Shown here: one piece after another, positions 1 to 9,599 of the stretch | Layout: each line of letters begins with the position of its first letter | Numbering within the stretch: the first letter of the stretch is position 1 | Assembly: GCA_017651185.1 (NCBI GenBank) | Contig: JAGCDJ010000019.1 | Span: 124,001 to 188,000 of the forward strand | Length of the DNA: 64,000 nt | Direction: 5' to 3' | Source of the DNA: Bacteroidales bacterium | GTDB taxonomy: Bacteria > Bacteroidota > Bacteroidia > Bacteroidales > ML635J-15 | Translations under genes and position numbers: made by a program | The notes under the pieces: generated by a model | Seen by the model: only the letters and a program-made list of their open reading frames with translations | What the model was told of the DNA's origin: nothing | Databases searched by the model: none

Positions 1-1
1 C

Positions 2-439
2 GACCGTTATTACAAATACAAGTGGGATGGTCGAAAGTTCGTTTGTGATGGTTCTACATACGCCAATCCTTTTATGCATTCGTCTTTGTGTGAATATGTT
101 TGCTTGATGGAGCAAATGGAAACGGATCGAAACAAAATTCGTATAGACATGCTGGCTGATTCTACATTCCGCTATACTGCGTGGAAATCAGGAGCAAAAA
201 TGTCAGATGCTCCGGAACTTGTAATAAACAACGGATACAGGACAAAGGGTGATGAATATTATATCTTCAATAATGATGGATATGAGTATAAGGTAGGTGT
301 TGGAGAAGTCGTGGTGACAAAAGATGAGATGGCGGTAGGTAGGTGGAAAGTTGTTTGTAATTTATGGTTATGTATGGAAGTTTTGGGAGAAAAAAATGCA
401 TATTTCTTCAAAAGAAAAATGCAACTGATTGATTGCTAG
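2..439 (+). CDS. 3' part of an unrecognised protein, start outside the window
   Basis: The reading frame is open from base 2 to a stop at 437-439, so this is most likely the C-terminal 145 residues of a longer gene entering from the left; the first in-window ATG (base 74) need not be a start. The visible part is rich in Tyr, Trp and Lys and has a short beta-rich stretch with repeated NG/NDG turns (residues about 75-120 of the fragment). The last 30 residues look less ordered, so a late frameshift is possible. I do not recognise a family. It lies at the left edge of the low-GC island, upstream of a zinc-ribbon microprotein. Confidence 0.55.
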   Translation, partial: DRYYKYKWDGRKFVCDGSTYANPFMHSSLCEYVCLMEQMETDRNKIRIDMLADSTFRYTAWKSGAKMSDAPELVINNGYRTKGDEYYIFNNDGYEYKVGVGEVVVTKDEMAVGRWKVVCNLWLCMEVLGEKNAYFFKRKMQLIDC

Positions 440-488
440 TTATATTATTATTTTTTTGTTTTTTATAGTATCATGTAAAAAAAAAATG

Positions 489-496
489 TAAATTTG
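489..496 (+). promoter_or_regulatory. Possible -7 element (TAAATTTG) before the small-gene cluster
   Basis: TAAATTTG matches the Bacteroidota -7 consensus TAnnTTTG and lies 70 bases upstream of the zinc-ribbon ORF at 566. The only TTTG upstream (455-458) is about 30 bases away, too far for a normal -33 box, so this is a half-site only. The rest of 440-565 is AT-rich with no other structure seen. Confidence 0.25.
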
Positions 497-565
497 CAAC
501 GCAATATACAATTTTTCAATTTAAAAACCGACGAGTCTAATGGGATTTAACCTGACAAATAAAAC

Positions 566-688
566 ATGAATGAACAAACTGGTCAGTGTAAATGGTGTGG
601 AAGATACTTTTCGTTAAGTGTTCTTATTAAATTGGGAGGGTATTGCTGTGTCGCATGTTACCAAGCAGGAATGCAAAGGCAGAGATGA
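566..688 (+). CDS. 40-residue zinc-ribbon microprotein
   Basis: An ATG-started ORF of 40 codons carries CKWC near residues 8-11 and CCVAC near residues 28-32. These are two Cys pairs spaced as in a small zinc ribbon or rubredoxin-like knuckle. The spacing between pairs (about 17 residues) is normal for a zinc-binding fold. No family name can be given. A similar N-terminal zinc ribbon (CPFC...CEDC) starts the TIR-NACHT protein at 15383, so small zinc ribbons recur in this island. It precedes a run of short genes leading into the VWA-tubulin cassette. What is seen is the Cys pattern; coding status is inferred from that pattern. Confidence 0.5.
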   Translation: MNEQTGQCKWCGRYFSLSVLIKLGGYCCVACYQAGMQRQR

Positions 689-754
689 CTGAAAATTATA
701 AACAATATGGCAAGACCTGCGAAGCCGTAAGAGCAGGGTGATAATATTAAAACT

Positions 755-985
755 ATGGCAGAAAGAAGAAGTACTTATGTTTTTGACAGAGAAAGTGATT
801 ACGAAGATGCAAAAAACCATCTGTATCGTTCGATGAGTAGCGATTACTATGACAGTGATTGTATTTATTTTTATGGATCATGGGGCAGCGATTGTTGGAG
901 GATAGACATTTGCGATCGTTGTTCAGATGCGGCAAAAGTGGCAGATATCATAAGAGAGCATAGGGGCAAGTACTATGATATGTAA
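755..985 (+). CDS. Small hypothetical protein, 76 residues
   Basis: An acidic, Tyr/Asp/Ser-rich protein with no signal peptide or membrane segment. It has a CIYFYGSWGSDCW segment near the centre and a closing helical stretch (AKVADIIREHRGKYY). A purine-rich GCAGGGTGATAA sequence stands upstream of the ATG. It sits 14 bases before the next small gene, which suggests co-transcription with the 1000-1546 pair. I do not recognise a family. Confidence 0.5.
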   Translation: MAERRSTYVFDRESDYEDAKNHLYRSMSSDYYDSDCIYFYGSWGSDCWRIDICDRCSDAAKVADIIREHRGKYYDM

Positions 986-999
986 AATAGTACATAGTT

Positions 1000-1272
1000 A
1001 TGACATATGCTGAAGAATTAAGAGAAAAAAGGAAGTCATCCCTAATTGTGGTATGCACATTAGGGTTGGCAGCCCTTTTTATGAAGAGTGTGCGTCCAAT
1101 ATGGATGACAAATTTGTTTGAAGGCACTTCTTTTATGAGTAATGAAGGACTTGCGTTCGTATTGAAATTTATTTCATATTTCTTTTTAGGTTTGCTTACG
1201 GCAGCAATATTCTTTATTATTCATTTGGTTAAGGTAATATATTATTCAATAGAAATCGCAAGACAACCGTAA
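1000..1272 (+). CDS. Small membrane protein with two transmembrane helices
   Basis: The 90-residue product has a charged N-terminus (AEELREKRK), a first hydrophobic helix at residues about 15-33 and a second at about 55-80, followed by a short cytoplasmic tail. The topology suggests both ends inside. Its stop is followed one base later by the ATG of the PH-like protein at 1274, so the two are probably translated together. No family was recognised. It may be a membrane partner of the PH-like or VWA protein downstream; that is inference from position. Confidence 0.55.
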   Translation: MTYAEELREKRKSSLIVVCTLGLAALFMKSVRPIWMTNLFEGTSFMSNEGLAFVLKFISYFFLGLLTAAIFFIIHLVKVIYYSIEIARQP

Positions 1273-1273
1273 T

Positions 1274-1546
1274 ATGCCGATATTTGTAGCAAGTCGAATT
1301 TCAGGAAATGACAATGCCGTATTTCCTGACCGATTAGAAATAGATGCTGAGAATGTTACCTATTTTAAAGGTACTATTATCGGTTATCGCAAAACAATTA
1401 TTCCTCGAGTAAACATTGCTAGTGTGCATATCGGCTCGGGCTTATTGTTTGCAGATGTTGTCATCGAAACAACAGGTGGCAAGGAGGTTAGGGCTTGTGG
1501 TTTTAGGAAAAGGGACGCACGGGCGGTGCTAGATATGCTGGTTTAA
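1274..1546 (+). CDS. Bacterial PH-like domain protein
   Basis: The 90 residues are mostly beta-strand: an FPDRLEID strand, a VTYFKGTIIG strand, then I-PRVNIASVHI, a strand VVIETTGGKEVRACGF, and a closing helix RDARAVLDML. This order (strands then one C-terminal helix) and the phrase 'I(P)...I.SV' are typical of bacterial PH-like (bPH/DUF304-type) domains, which bind membranes or peptides. It is almost joined to the preceding two-helix membrane protein and lies 29 bases before the VWA protein. A role as a membrane-proximal adaptor for the VWA-tubulin cassette is inferred. Confidence 0.6.
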   Translation: MPIFVASRISGNDNAVFPDRLEIDAENVTYFKGTIIGYRKTIIPRVNIASVHIGSGLLFADVVIETTGGKEVRACGFRKRDARAVLDMLV

Positions 1547-1575
1547 GTAGGAATATAACTAAAATTAAAAGTAGA

Positions 1576-3225
1576 ATGTACAATTTGTCAAAAAATAGTC
1601 GAGTTAGTATTTACCATCAATTAACAATTTTATTGTCGTTGGTTCTTTCGTCAATTATTGCCTATGGGCAAGGACATGATTCAGATGCTCTAAAAAAAGA
1701 GTATCCGTTATTAATGGAACGCTATGGCGATCGACTTGAAAGTCGTAATGCCCATTATATTTTTGCTGTTGATATATCTAGTTCGATGCGAGAGTATGAA
1801 AGTGTTGTTCGTCAGAGTCTTGTGACATTTGTCAATGCTGTTCCTGATGGTGATCAAATCACTTTGATTGCAATGTGTGATGAAAATAATACAAATTATG
1901 TTAATTCCATCAAGTGTATAACCATTAATCAGAACGTTCGACAATCAATTGTGCAAACAGTTGCGTCTCCTCAGTTTAAATTTCTCAAAGAAAAGGATTC
2001 TAATGACGGATCTGACGGTTTTACTATGGCTCGGAAGGTTTTGGATGCCATGAATGTTGTTAATAGTAGTGATATGACATTCGTATATTTGCTTACCGAT
2101 TTTGAGTATTGGACACACAAAAACAAATACAACAAAAACAACGAAAATTGGGGAGAATTGAAAGTTTTGCTTACCGACAAGCACAAGGAAATGATGTGTA
2201 AATATGGTATTGAGTTGAATTGTGATAAAGTAAGTCATCCTGAAGCCATATTTAAACGGGAACTTGATGACATATTCGGTCCTCTTGATTATCAACAAGC
2301 AAACTCTGCTGTTATTTTGGCACAATGGTTCGAACACATTATAAATGATATATGCGCACATAAAATCAATGCGATGCTGAAGGCTGACTGGAAAGACTGG
2401 TTGCTGAAATCTGAATATAGGATAGAATATGATGGTCTTATATTGAATATTGTAGGAAATGCTCCAGAAACAGATCTTGTATCAACATTTACTGTTGACC
2501 TAAAAAAATCTAATATATCACAGTTTTCTACAGATGGTTATGGCGATTCACAAACGTTGGGTATTATCAATGTGCCAGAAACATTTTTCCCTTCTATGAT
2601 AAATATTGACTCGTCCGATGTTGATCTTGTTATTCATTTTAAATCTCCTTATGAAAATGAAATAAAGAAATTGCAAGGACTTTGTTCTGAATCTCAGAAT
2701 TCTATAGATGCTGTTAATTTTGACCAGCAGCGCACATTGGTTTTGCCAGCAAAGAAAATATGGAATTCTATGTTGCCTATATGGTTGTGGGGAGTGATAA
2801 TTGCAATAGTATTATTAGTAATCGTCTCTGTTGTTTTAAAGTATATACAGAAACCACAGTATAGGTTTACAAACTTTGAGGTTAGGCGCAAGGCGGCTGG
2901 TAGTAGTCGTCAATTTAATGGAGACACCCAAAGTTTTCCATATTCAATCGGTTGTGATGGTGACTTGGAGATACCCGGAGCAACGTGGAAGTTGATGTTT
3001 GTAACAAAGAGATATAATCCTATCTTGAATCCATTCCGTAAGACTGGATATTATGTTACACTTGAGGCTGGAGATTTTGCTAACATAATAAATGATATTG
3101 ATGATAGGAATATTGATACCATACAAATAGGACAGACCTCTATGCTTTTTAGATATAAGAAAACACCTATGATTCGTATTGAGATTGCAGAAGGTTCTAC
3201 TAATAATATTATTTATATATCGTAA
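1576..3225 (+). CDS. Membrane-anchored von Willebrand factor A (VWA) protein
   Basis: The N-terminus has a signal-peptide-like helix (residues about 12-32). A VWA domain follows, with the MIDAS motif DISSS near residue 65 and a TDFEYW segment that fits the later MIDAS Asp. The domain seems to run to about residue 260. Residues 260-390 are a beta-rich linker. A single transmembrane helix lies near 395-420 (WLWGVIIAIVLLVIVSVVL), and residues 425-549 form a soluble beta-rich C-terminal domain that should be cytoplasmic. VWA domains assemble protein complexes through a metal ion. The gene is 43 bases upstream of the tubulin-like gene, and a second VWA protein lies beyond that. The Sec-exported VWA with a cytoplasmic tail suggests a sensor spanning the inner membrane; this is inference. 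Confidence 0.8.
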   Translation: MYNLSKNSRVSIYHQLTILLSLVLSSIIAYGQGHDSDALKKEYPLLMERYGDRLESRNAHYIFAVDISSSMREYESVVRQSLVTFVNAVPDGDQITLIAMCDENNTNYVNSIKCITINQNVRQSIVQTVASPQFKFLKEKDSNDGSDGFTMARKVLDAMNVVNSSDMTFVYLLTDFEYWTHKNKYNKNNENWGELKVLLTDKHKEMMCKYGIELNCDKVSHPEAIFKRELDDIFGPLDYQQANSAVILAQWFEHIINDICAHKINAMLKADWKDWLLKSEYRIEYDGLILNIVGNAPETDLVSTFTVDLKKSNISQFSTDGYGDSQTLGIINVPETFFPSMINIDSSDVDLVIHFKSPYENEIKKLQGLCSESQNSIDAVNFDQQRTLVLPAKKIWNSMLPIWLWGVIIAIVLLVIVSVVLKYIQKPQYRFTNFEVRRKAAGSSRQFNGDTQSFPYSIGCDGDLEIPGATWKLMFVTKRYNPILNPFRKTGYYVTLEAGDFANIINDIDDRNIDTIQIGQTSMLFRYKKTPMIRIEIAEGSTNNIIYIS

Positions 3226-3268
3226 ATCAGTAAAAATAATTTAATATTAATTTAAAATTTTGTAATAT

Positions 3269-6200
3269 ATGAAAACATATTTCATTGGACTTGGCGGGTG
3301 TGGAGTGAAAACACTTGCAGAAATTTCAAAACGCCTAAAAAAAGAGGATCCAAACTATGAAGAAGACTATGCTTTTACATACATAGACACTGATGGGTAC
3401 ACTATAGATAGTATTAATGCTAATGAAATAATTATACCTGCATCTGATTTTGTAGATATGGGACCTACGGCTCCGTTGGCTATATACAATGAAGCTTTAC
3501 ATACAGATCGTCCAAATCCTGATACTGAACGATTGCTGGAATGGTCAATTTCTCAAGAACCAGGGCATGTGACATATCCAAACCAACCATTGAGAGATGG
3601 CGCAACTGCTCAACGAATGGTAGGTCGTTATGGAATATATTATTATTATAATGCTGTTGAAAATGAACTTAATAGAAAAATCTCAAGATTTGCAACTCTT
3701 TCTACAAATGATGATGGACGTCGAGATGTAGATATTTGGGTGGTAGCATCTTCGTGTGGAGGTACTGGAAGTTCGATGATACTTGATATATTGTATATGA
3801 TAAATCGTATTGGTAATCCTGTTGCCATTGGAGCTCCAAACGTGAAACTTGTATTATATATGCCTCAGGCTTTTGTTGCTTTAAATAATACCAATCCGAA
3901 CCATAAGTTGAATGGCTATTCATGCATGGAAGAAATAAATTTCTTCCGTTCAAATTTTGAAGATAATAAAAAGCAGACTTTTGAAACTTTTGCAGTACGA
4001 CCTACTAAAAAGGGAGAACCGATTATTGATTTCCCTCTTTATCAGTTTCTGATACCTGTATGTTCGGAAAATAACGTTGGTTCAAAAATGAATGTAAGTC
4101 AATTGTATCCTACGGTGGCGGAGATGATATACTATTTGAATACAGGAGAAGGTAAGAATTTTATGAAGAGTAATCTTAGTAATATCCTTGCTGAATTGCT
4201 TCAAAGATCAAAAGACGTACCAGGAGTCACTTCGCAAATGGTTGGTTATGGTTTCCGTGCTATCAGGAAAGCCAACAAAGAACTTAAGGAATATTTGGAA
4301 AAACGTGCCAAGTATGAGGTCGTAAAATTTGGACTTCTTGATGATAAAAGCTTGCCTAATTTTGACAAATTGATGAAGGATTTTGCCGACACGACCATTT
4401 TGTCGAAGTTGATTACATTGCAGGATTTGGAAGTAGATGATGACAAGACCAATAACAGACTTAAATATTATGTGGACTTGAGTAATAGAGATGATTCTTT
4501 GGAGGCTCAGGTGAAAAAGTATGTGAACAATTCGATTAAATACGACCAAGATAATGTTAATACTGATGTTATTAGGTCAATTGATGTCAAATTGGAAAGA
4601 ATGTTGCAAGGTAATGATTTTGATGAAATCAAACGTAATATATATGTTCAAATTATAAAGGATATTGATGCCCAATTGGAAGAATTCATATTGGATTATG
4701 GATTGAATAACGCATACAAACTTTTAAATACGGTTGACGATTTTTATTTAGAACCACTTCGACGAAACATCGTTGCAAATTTGCTTCCAAATATTGGAAT
4801 TAAAATCAATACTGCACGTTCTGCATGCAAAACTTATGAGAAAGATGGAGTCAGAAGAAGAGAAAAGGCAAATGTCAATCAGTGTATTAAAAACTACAAG
4901 GAAACCGTTGCTTGTTATATTGCAATGAAAATTACTGATGAAATTATTGGTAAACTGACAGAAGCTCCTTCTGGATATTTGGAAAAATTGAGGAAAGGCG
5001 ATAATAAAGAAATGTCAGGCATTGGAAATTTGACGAAATTATTGGATGTAGATTGTGATGATTTTATGCATGAATATGGAGAGTTGGCTAAGAAATTTAG
5101 AGCTACATCTAATGATGCCATGACAGTTTATCTTCCATCACTTTCAGAGATTGCGTCTGGTGCTAATAACAGCGATTGGGCAGAAGATAATTTCTTTGAT
5201 AGATTATATCAAGGAAGTATATTGGAACAGCAAGAAATTGAGCGTGGGTTGGAAAAGACATTTGAACCTGTGCGTAAATCTAATGATAAGAGAGGTTTAA
5301 AAGATATTCTTGAGAAAATAGATACTGATCGTAATATTTTCATTAATGTAATAAAAGGTAAACAAATAGATATAGAACATAATAAAGAAAAGAACATTAT
5401 AAATCCGTTAAAGAATATCGTTGCAAACCTTGCCGGTAGTCCAGGAACAGTAGCAGGAGAATGGATAAACCAAAAATTGAGTGATGCAATAAATAATCCA
5501 GCATTACTGCCAAATGCTTTTAAAAAGACCGCAGATTTGTTTAATAGTTTCAAGGATATGAATCGTGTTCCTGTTTTCTTTCCCTTACGACCTGGTATTC
5601 AAATGCCATCAACAATGAGACTTATGTTTGTTGGGGATAATGGAGAACTTGCCAAGTCTCTTGGTTATGATAGTAAAAGCAAAGAACAACAATTTGTTGA
5701 AGACAAATCAATGGATGATTGTTTTATGGTAATGCGAATGCCTGCAGGACTTGAATTTGGTATGTATAAACATTATCCTGAATATAAAATATTTTACAAC
5801 TCAGATTTTTACAATTATAAAGTACGCTCATGTTTTTATGGTTGTCATATACACAAGGCATTTAACGAATATGGATTCAATTTGCCTCAGATGGATAATG
5901 GGGTTAATATGGGGGGAAAAGGTATTTCAACCCAACTTGCAGAGAAACGTATGGAAGCATTAGTACGTACTCTTTTCTATCAGCATGTTGTTGATATTCT
6001 GTATGAAAGGGACAAAGTGTCGTATAATAAATTATTTGGTATTACGATGGTTCAAAACCAAAATGACTTAAGCGAGTTGGATGCGGAACAGATGCAAACT
6101 CTGAAAGATTTAGGTCTGTTAAATGAATCTTCGGCTCAAGATGATTCTTTGCCCAAGCCATTTATTTCTTTGGATTTTGATCCACAAAAACTCAATATAA

Positions 6201-6577
6201 AACTTCAAATGCGTTCGGTTATAGTAAATCCGAAAACAAATTATATTGAGGTTGATCATAAAAATGTACAGGATTATGATTTTTGTAAGGAGAATTCAGA
6301 AAAGTACGTTGCTTTTGTAGATAAGTTGCTGACGATTCCAGAATCGTTGTTTTCCGTTGCTGATTATATGGACAATAAGTTTGATGTAAAAAACGATGAA
6401 AATTTAAATAATGCATTGAATCTTATAAAGCAAGATGTAAAGAGACGTATGTCGGCACTCTTTGATGAAAATAAGAAAGCTAAATTTGCATTGTGTATGA
6501 AATTTTGGGATGCACACGGCACCACTGCCGAAAAAAACTCTGTAAAACACATATATGAAGTGATTAACTTATTATAA
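3269..6577 (+). CDS. Large tubulin/FtsZ-like GTPase (Tubulin_2-type)
   Basis: The 1102-residue protein opens with a nucleotide-binding strand and glycine loop (YFIGLGGCGVKTL, residues 4-16), then YIDTD near residue 37, and has a tubulin signature SSCGGTGSS near residue 161. This order (GxGGxG, D-T-D, GGTGS) is that of the Tubulin_2 family, tubulin/FtsZ relatives found in accessory gene clusters. Beyond about residue 330 the protein is long and mostly helical, with charged coiled-coil-like stretches, far longer than FtsZ (about 400 residues). It has no signal peptide or membrane helix, so a cytoplasmic filament or GTP-switch role is likely. Its stop is 5 bases before the next gene (VWA), so the two are co-translated. 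Function is unknown; it is the centre of the candidate new system. Confidence 0.8.
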   Translation: MKTYFIGLGGCGVKTLAEISKRLKKEDPNYEEDYAFTYIDTDGYTIDSINANEIIIPASDFVDMGPTAPLAIYNEALHTDRPNPDTERLLEWSISQEPGHVTYPNQPLRDGATAQRMVGRYGIYYYYNAVENELNRKISRFATLSTNDDGRRDVDIWVVASSCGGTGSSMILDILYMINRIGNPVAIGAPNVKLVLYMPQAFVALNNTNPNHKLNGYSCMEEINFFRSNFEDNKKQTFETFAVRPTKKGEPIIDFPLYQFLIPVCSENNVGSKMNVSQLYPTVAEMIYYLNTGEGKNFMKSNLSNILAELLQRSKDVPGVTSQMVGYGFRAIRKANKELKEYLEKRAKYEVVKFGLLDDKSLPNFDKLMKDFADTTILSKLITLQDLEVDDDKTNNRLKYYVDLSNRDDSLEAQVKKYVNNSIKYDQDNVNTDVIRSIDVKLERMLQGNDFDEIKRNIYVQIIKDIDAQLEEFILDYGLNNAYKLLNTVDDFYLEPLRRNIVANLLPNIGIKINTARSACKTYEKDGVRRREKANVNQCIKNYKETVACYIAMKITDEIIGKLTEAPSGYLEKLRKGDNKEMSGIGNLTKLLDVDCDDFMHEYGELAKKFRATSNDAMTVYLPSLSEIASGANNSDWAEDNFFDRLYQGSILEQQEIERGLEKTFEPVRKSNDKRGLKDILEKIDTDRNIFINVIKGKQIDIEHNKEKNIINPLKNIVANLAGSPGTVAGEWINQKLSDAINNPALLPNAFKKTADLFNSFKDMNRVPVFFPLRPGIQMPSTMRLMFVGDNGELAKSLGYDSKSKEQQFVEDKSMDDCFMVMRMPAGLEFGMYKHYPEYKIFYNSDFYNYKVRSCFYGCHIHKAFNEYGFNLPQMDNGVNMGGKGISTQLAEKRMEALVRTLFYQHVVDILYERDKVSYNKLFGITMVQNQNDLSELDAEQMQTLKDLGLLNESSAQDDSLPKPFISLDFDPQKLNIKLQMRSVIVNPKTNYIEVDHKNVQDYDFCKENSEKYVAFVDKLLTIPESLFSVADYMDNKFDVKNDENLNNALNLIKQDVKRRMSALFDENKKAKFALCMKFWDAHGTTAEKNSVKHIYEVINLL

Positions 6578-6582
6578 AAATT

Positions 6583-9579
6583 ATGACACCTTTTTGGATT
6601 ATAAATTTCTTGGAGAAAGACTCATGCGAGTCTTTCTTCAATTCATATTGGAATGCTATTCTTCAAAAAAAATCAAACGGAAATCTGCCATTGAAATTCT
6701 TTTATATCACTCAGGGATGGGTGAAAGATATGAACAAGGAAAAGATAGAGGAAATTGCCCGCATGAGGTTGGCAATGGATACAGAAGAAGGAGAAGACAG
6801 ATTGATACCGGCATTTACCAAAAGAGATAGTAATGAAATCAATGTTATTTTTATAGGCGATATCACCCAAGAAAAAACAATAGAGCGTTTTCATATATGG
6901 GCGGCATATCTGAGACGGCAGTTGATACAAAAAAGATGGTCAACAATTAGTCGTGTGTCTATGTATGCTATCTTGTTGCGTCCAGAAACAATCGTTGCAA
7001 ATGATGGTGTACTTACATACAAAGTGAAAGCATTTCTTAATGAACTAAATACATTGGAAAGTATGGATATCAACCATCGTCCATTTGACAGGGTATTGTT
7101 CATACAGGCTCCTATTAAAGCGGAGAATCGTGCAGCAGCCGAAGATTCTGCTAATCTGGCAGCATATCATATCGCCCGTACAGATGGAAAATGTTTTAAT
7201 GGTTACCACGACAAGTTGTATTATGACACTAATAGTACGGCAGTATTTTTTGAAACAGATGTGCAAAAAGGAATTGATGCATACAACTTGAGCGTAATTA
7301 TGCTTCACGATATGGTTTCGAGTGAAGACAAGGCCTTTTATAACGTCAAGGAGGCGGAGTCGTTCGTTGATGATAATCAGGATTATGTCAATACAATGAT
7401 ACCTCTTAATATGTCAAAGTTTATTGTTAGCGAATGTCCTAGAGTCCCTGATTTCAATCTATCGAAGCCGTTATGCCATCCGCTAAATATTTTTAAAATG
7501 CGCACTGTATGGAAGGAATACTACAATAGTTATATTGTTGGAATGAAGAGCAACCTTGTTAATACAATGCAACGTGATATGGCTACATTTGAAAAAGATT
7601 TTTGTAACGCTCTTTATGAACGTCAGCACAAGTTCATTACAGAACAGACTTATTGGTTGCAGAATCTTGTGTTTCAGATGTTTTGTGATATTGCCAGTCA
7701 TGGACGATTTAAGCATATAGGGTTGAAACAATGCTTGAAAGTTTTGGAACTCTTTAAATCAAGAATAAAAGATGCGTTCAATAGCGAGGATAAAATGAAA
7801 CCAGCATTTGATTTGCCTGTGCAGTTGGAGTCTGCAATTATTATAGCTAAACAGAATAATATGACACCAAACAAGGTGCTTGATGAACTTACATCACGTT
7901 TGGAACGTTTGCCTGTTTATAATATGTCAAGATTTTTGCGTTCTGCATTGCTCGGTTTATTGGTTGGTGTTCCTTTGGCAATTTTTTTGTCTCCAATAGC
8001 TTTAGTTGCCTTGCCACTGGCTATTTTGATTGATATGTTGGTATATAATTCTAAAGTGAAGCGTATCGAATCGTTGAAAAACCAATATGTAGGAATGAAA
8101 CTGCAGGAAATACGCGAGAGGCTTAATGAAGAATTGCAGAAATGTATCGACAAGACTAAAGATGAAATGAGGCGTTATATGAAATGGCTTCGAGACAAGA
8201 AAATTGTTTGGTTGCAAGATAATTTATCGGTATTGGCTCCACCAAGCAACCAATTTAATGTTAGCAAAGTCTTTCAACCTCTTTTGAATGCATCGCCAAA
8301 TAAATCAAATAAGCTTATCCAAACAAAAGATATTGACTTGAACATTAGTGACCGCAGTTTGATGGAATCCGGTTCTTTTGGTCAAAATCCAATTGTAAAG
8401 AATGTTCCAAATGCGCGGTTGATTTCAGAAGAAGATGGCTCTTCTATAGGGATATTTGATCTTGTTAACGACAAGATGACTGTTCAAAAACTTGTACAGG
8501 AACTAATGCATAGCGACGAAGATGTTAAGGATGGCGTAGAGCAGGATGTAGAATTTCAAAAACATGAGGGTTTCTCTGATAGTCGAAATATGCTTTTGCT
8601 GCTTGATGTTTCAGGAAGTATGTATGGAGATATGGATAGTTTAAGAGATTATGTAAAAAATTTGGAGGATCTTGGAAATATTGAGTGGATTGCATTTGAC
8701 GATAAAGTTGTTGCTACTAGTAGAGATTCTAAAATAGAAGAATTAACGAGTGGTGGTGGTACTTGTTATATTCCAGCAATAAGGGAAGCTGTAAAATGGG
8801 TAGAATCGGAAGACTATGATTACATAGTTTTGTTGAGCGATGGCGGACCTTTTGAACCAGTAAATCGTATTGTCGAAGAAGCTAAAGCGCTCGATCAACC
8901 GCTTAATACTATAGCTGTTGGTACAGGAGCAGCGGTTAATGTGTTGATTGATATTGCAATGGAGACTGGAGGAGAAGAAATTTCTGTTTCCAGCTTCGAG
9001 GAAATTAATCATGCTGAAAAATGGACCAGTGAGATACTTCCCAGATTGGCATTGCTTAACAATGGTAATTATTTGTTCGGGGAATTGATGAAACATACAC
9101 AGGTTGGAGCTTGTGCAAAAGCATTGCAAAAATATGCACTGAAACGGCTTGATGCTAATTCTCTTACAATTCCCATACTTCTTGATCAGTATATATGTAA
9201 AGATGGTTTTATAGAATGGATAGACTATACATCACAGCGTAACACATTAGTTACTACGGCAGAACCCCAACGAGATAAATTGTATTTTGCCACTATGTCT
9301 GATGATAGACGAAGTGAAGAGAAGATGGAATCCAGAATTCTAGAAATATGTAATGGTTATAATAAGGAGATGAGTATGTGCTTGTCGGAAAATGAACCGG
9401 AATTAATTGTATCCCTGATGTCTATAAGACCGTTATTGAATATTGGAGACTTGCAATGGGCATCAACGTTAAAAAAGGACGATGAATCCATTAACGATAA
9501 AGATACTATGAAAAGTTTACTCCAAGAAGGATACTCGTTCAAAAATATTTATGATGAAGAAATCAAAAATATATTATAG
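6583..9579 (+). CDS. VWA protein with central membrane hairpin, partner of the tubulin-like GTPase
   Basis: Residues 1-440 are a soluble, mostly helical region with no family recognised. Two close hydrophobic helices lie at about 450-487 (ALLGLLVGVPLAIFL and ALVALPLAILIDMLVY), then a coiled-coil-like stretch to about 560. A VWA domain follows at about 665-830 with a complete MIDAS: DVSGS near 673, the Thr in GGGTCY near 725, and the SDGG motif near 750. Residues 840-998 are helical. It has no signal peptide. The gene is 5 bases after the tubulin-like gene and 20 before the transglutaminase-like gene, which points to one transcript. The complete MIDAS suggests metal-dependent ligand binding; a scaffold linking tubulin filament and membrane is inferred. 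Confidence 0.75.
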   Translation: MTPFWIINFLEKDSCESFFNSYWNAILQKKSNGNLPLKFFYITQGWVKDMNKEKIEEIARMRLAMDTEEGEDRLIPAFTKRDSNEINVIFIGDITQEKTIERFHIWAAYLRRQLIQKRWSTISRVSMYAILLRPETIVANDGVLTYKVKAFLNELNTLESMDINHRPFDRVLFIQAPIKAENRAAAEDSANLAAYHIARTDGKCFNGYHDKLYYDTNSTAVFFETDVQKGIDAYNLSVIMLHDMVSSEDKAFYNVKEAESFVDDNQDYVNTMIPLNMSKFIVSECPRVPDFNLSKPLCHPLNIFKMRTVWKEYYNSYIVGMKSNLVNTMQRDMATFEKDFCNALYERQHKFITEQTYWLQNLVFQMFCDIASHGRFKHIGLKQCLKVLELFKSRIKDAFNSEDKMKPAFDLPVQLESAIIIAKQNNMTPNKVLDELTSRLERLPVYNMSRFLRSALLGLLVGVPLAIFLSPIALVALPLAILIDMLVYNSKVKRIESLKNQYVGMKLQEIRERLNEELQKCIDKTKDEMRRYMKWLRDKKIVWLQDNLSVLAPPSNQFNVSKVFQPLLNASPNKSNKLIQTKDIDLNISDRSLMESGSFGQNPIVKNVPNARLISEEDGSSIGIFDLVNDKMTVQKLVQELMHSDEDVKDGVEQDVEFQKHEGFSDSRNMLLLLDVSGSMYGDMDSLRDYVKNLEDLGNIEWIAFDDKVVATSRDSKIEELTSGGGTCYIPAIREAVKWVESEDYDYIVLLSDGGPFEPVNRIVEEAKALDQPLNTIAVGTGAAVNVLIDIAMETGGEEISVSSFEEINHAEKWTSEILPRLALLNNGNYLFGELMKHTQVGACAKALQKYALKRLDANSLTIPILLDQYICKDGFIEWIDYTSQRNTLVTTAEPQRDKLYFATMSDDRRSEEKMESRILEICNGYNKEMSMCLSENEPELIVSLMSIRPLLNIGDLQWASTLKKDDESINDKDTMKSLLQEGYSFKNIYDEEIKNIL

Positions 9580-9599
9580 GTTATCCGAATATATGAATC

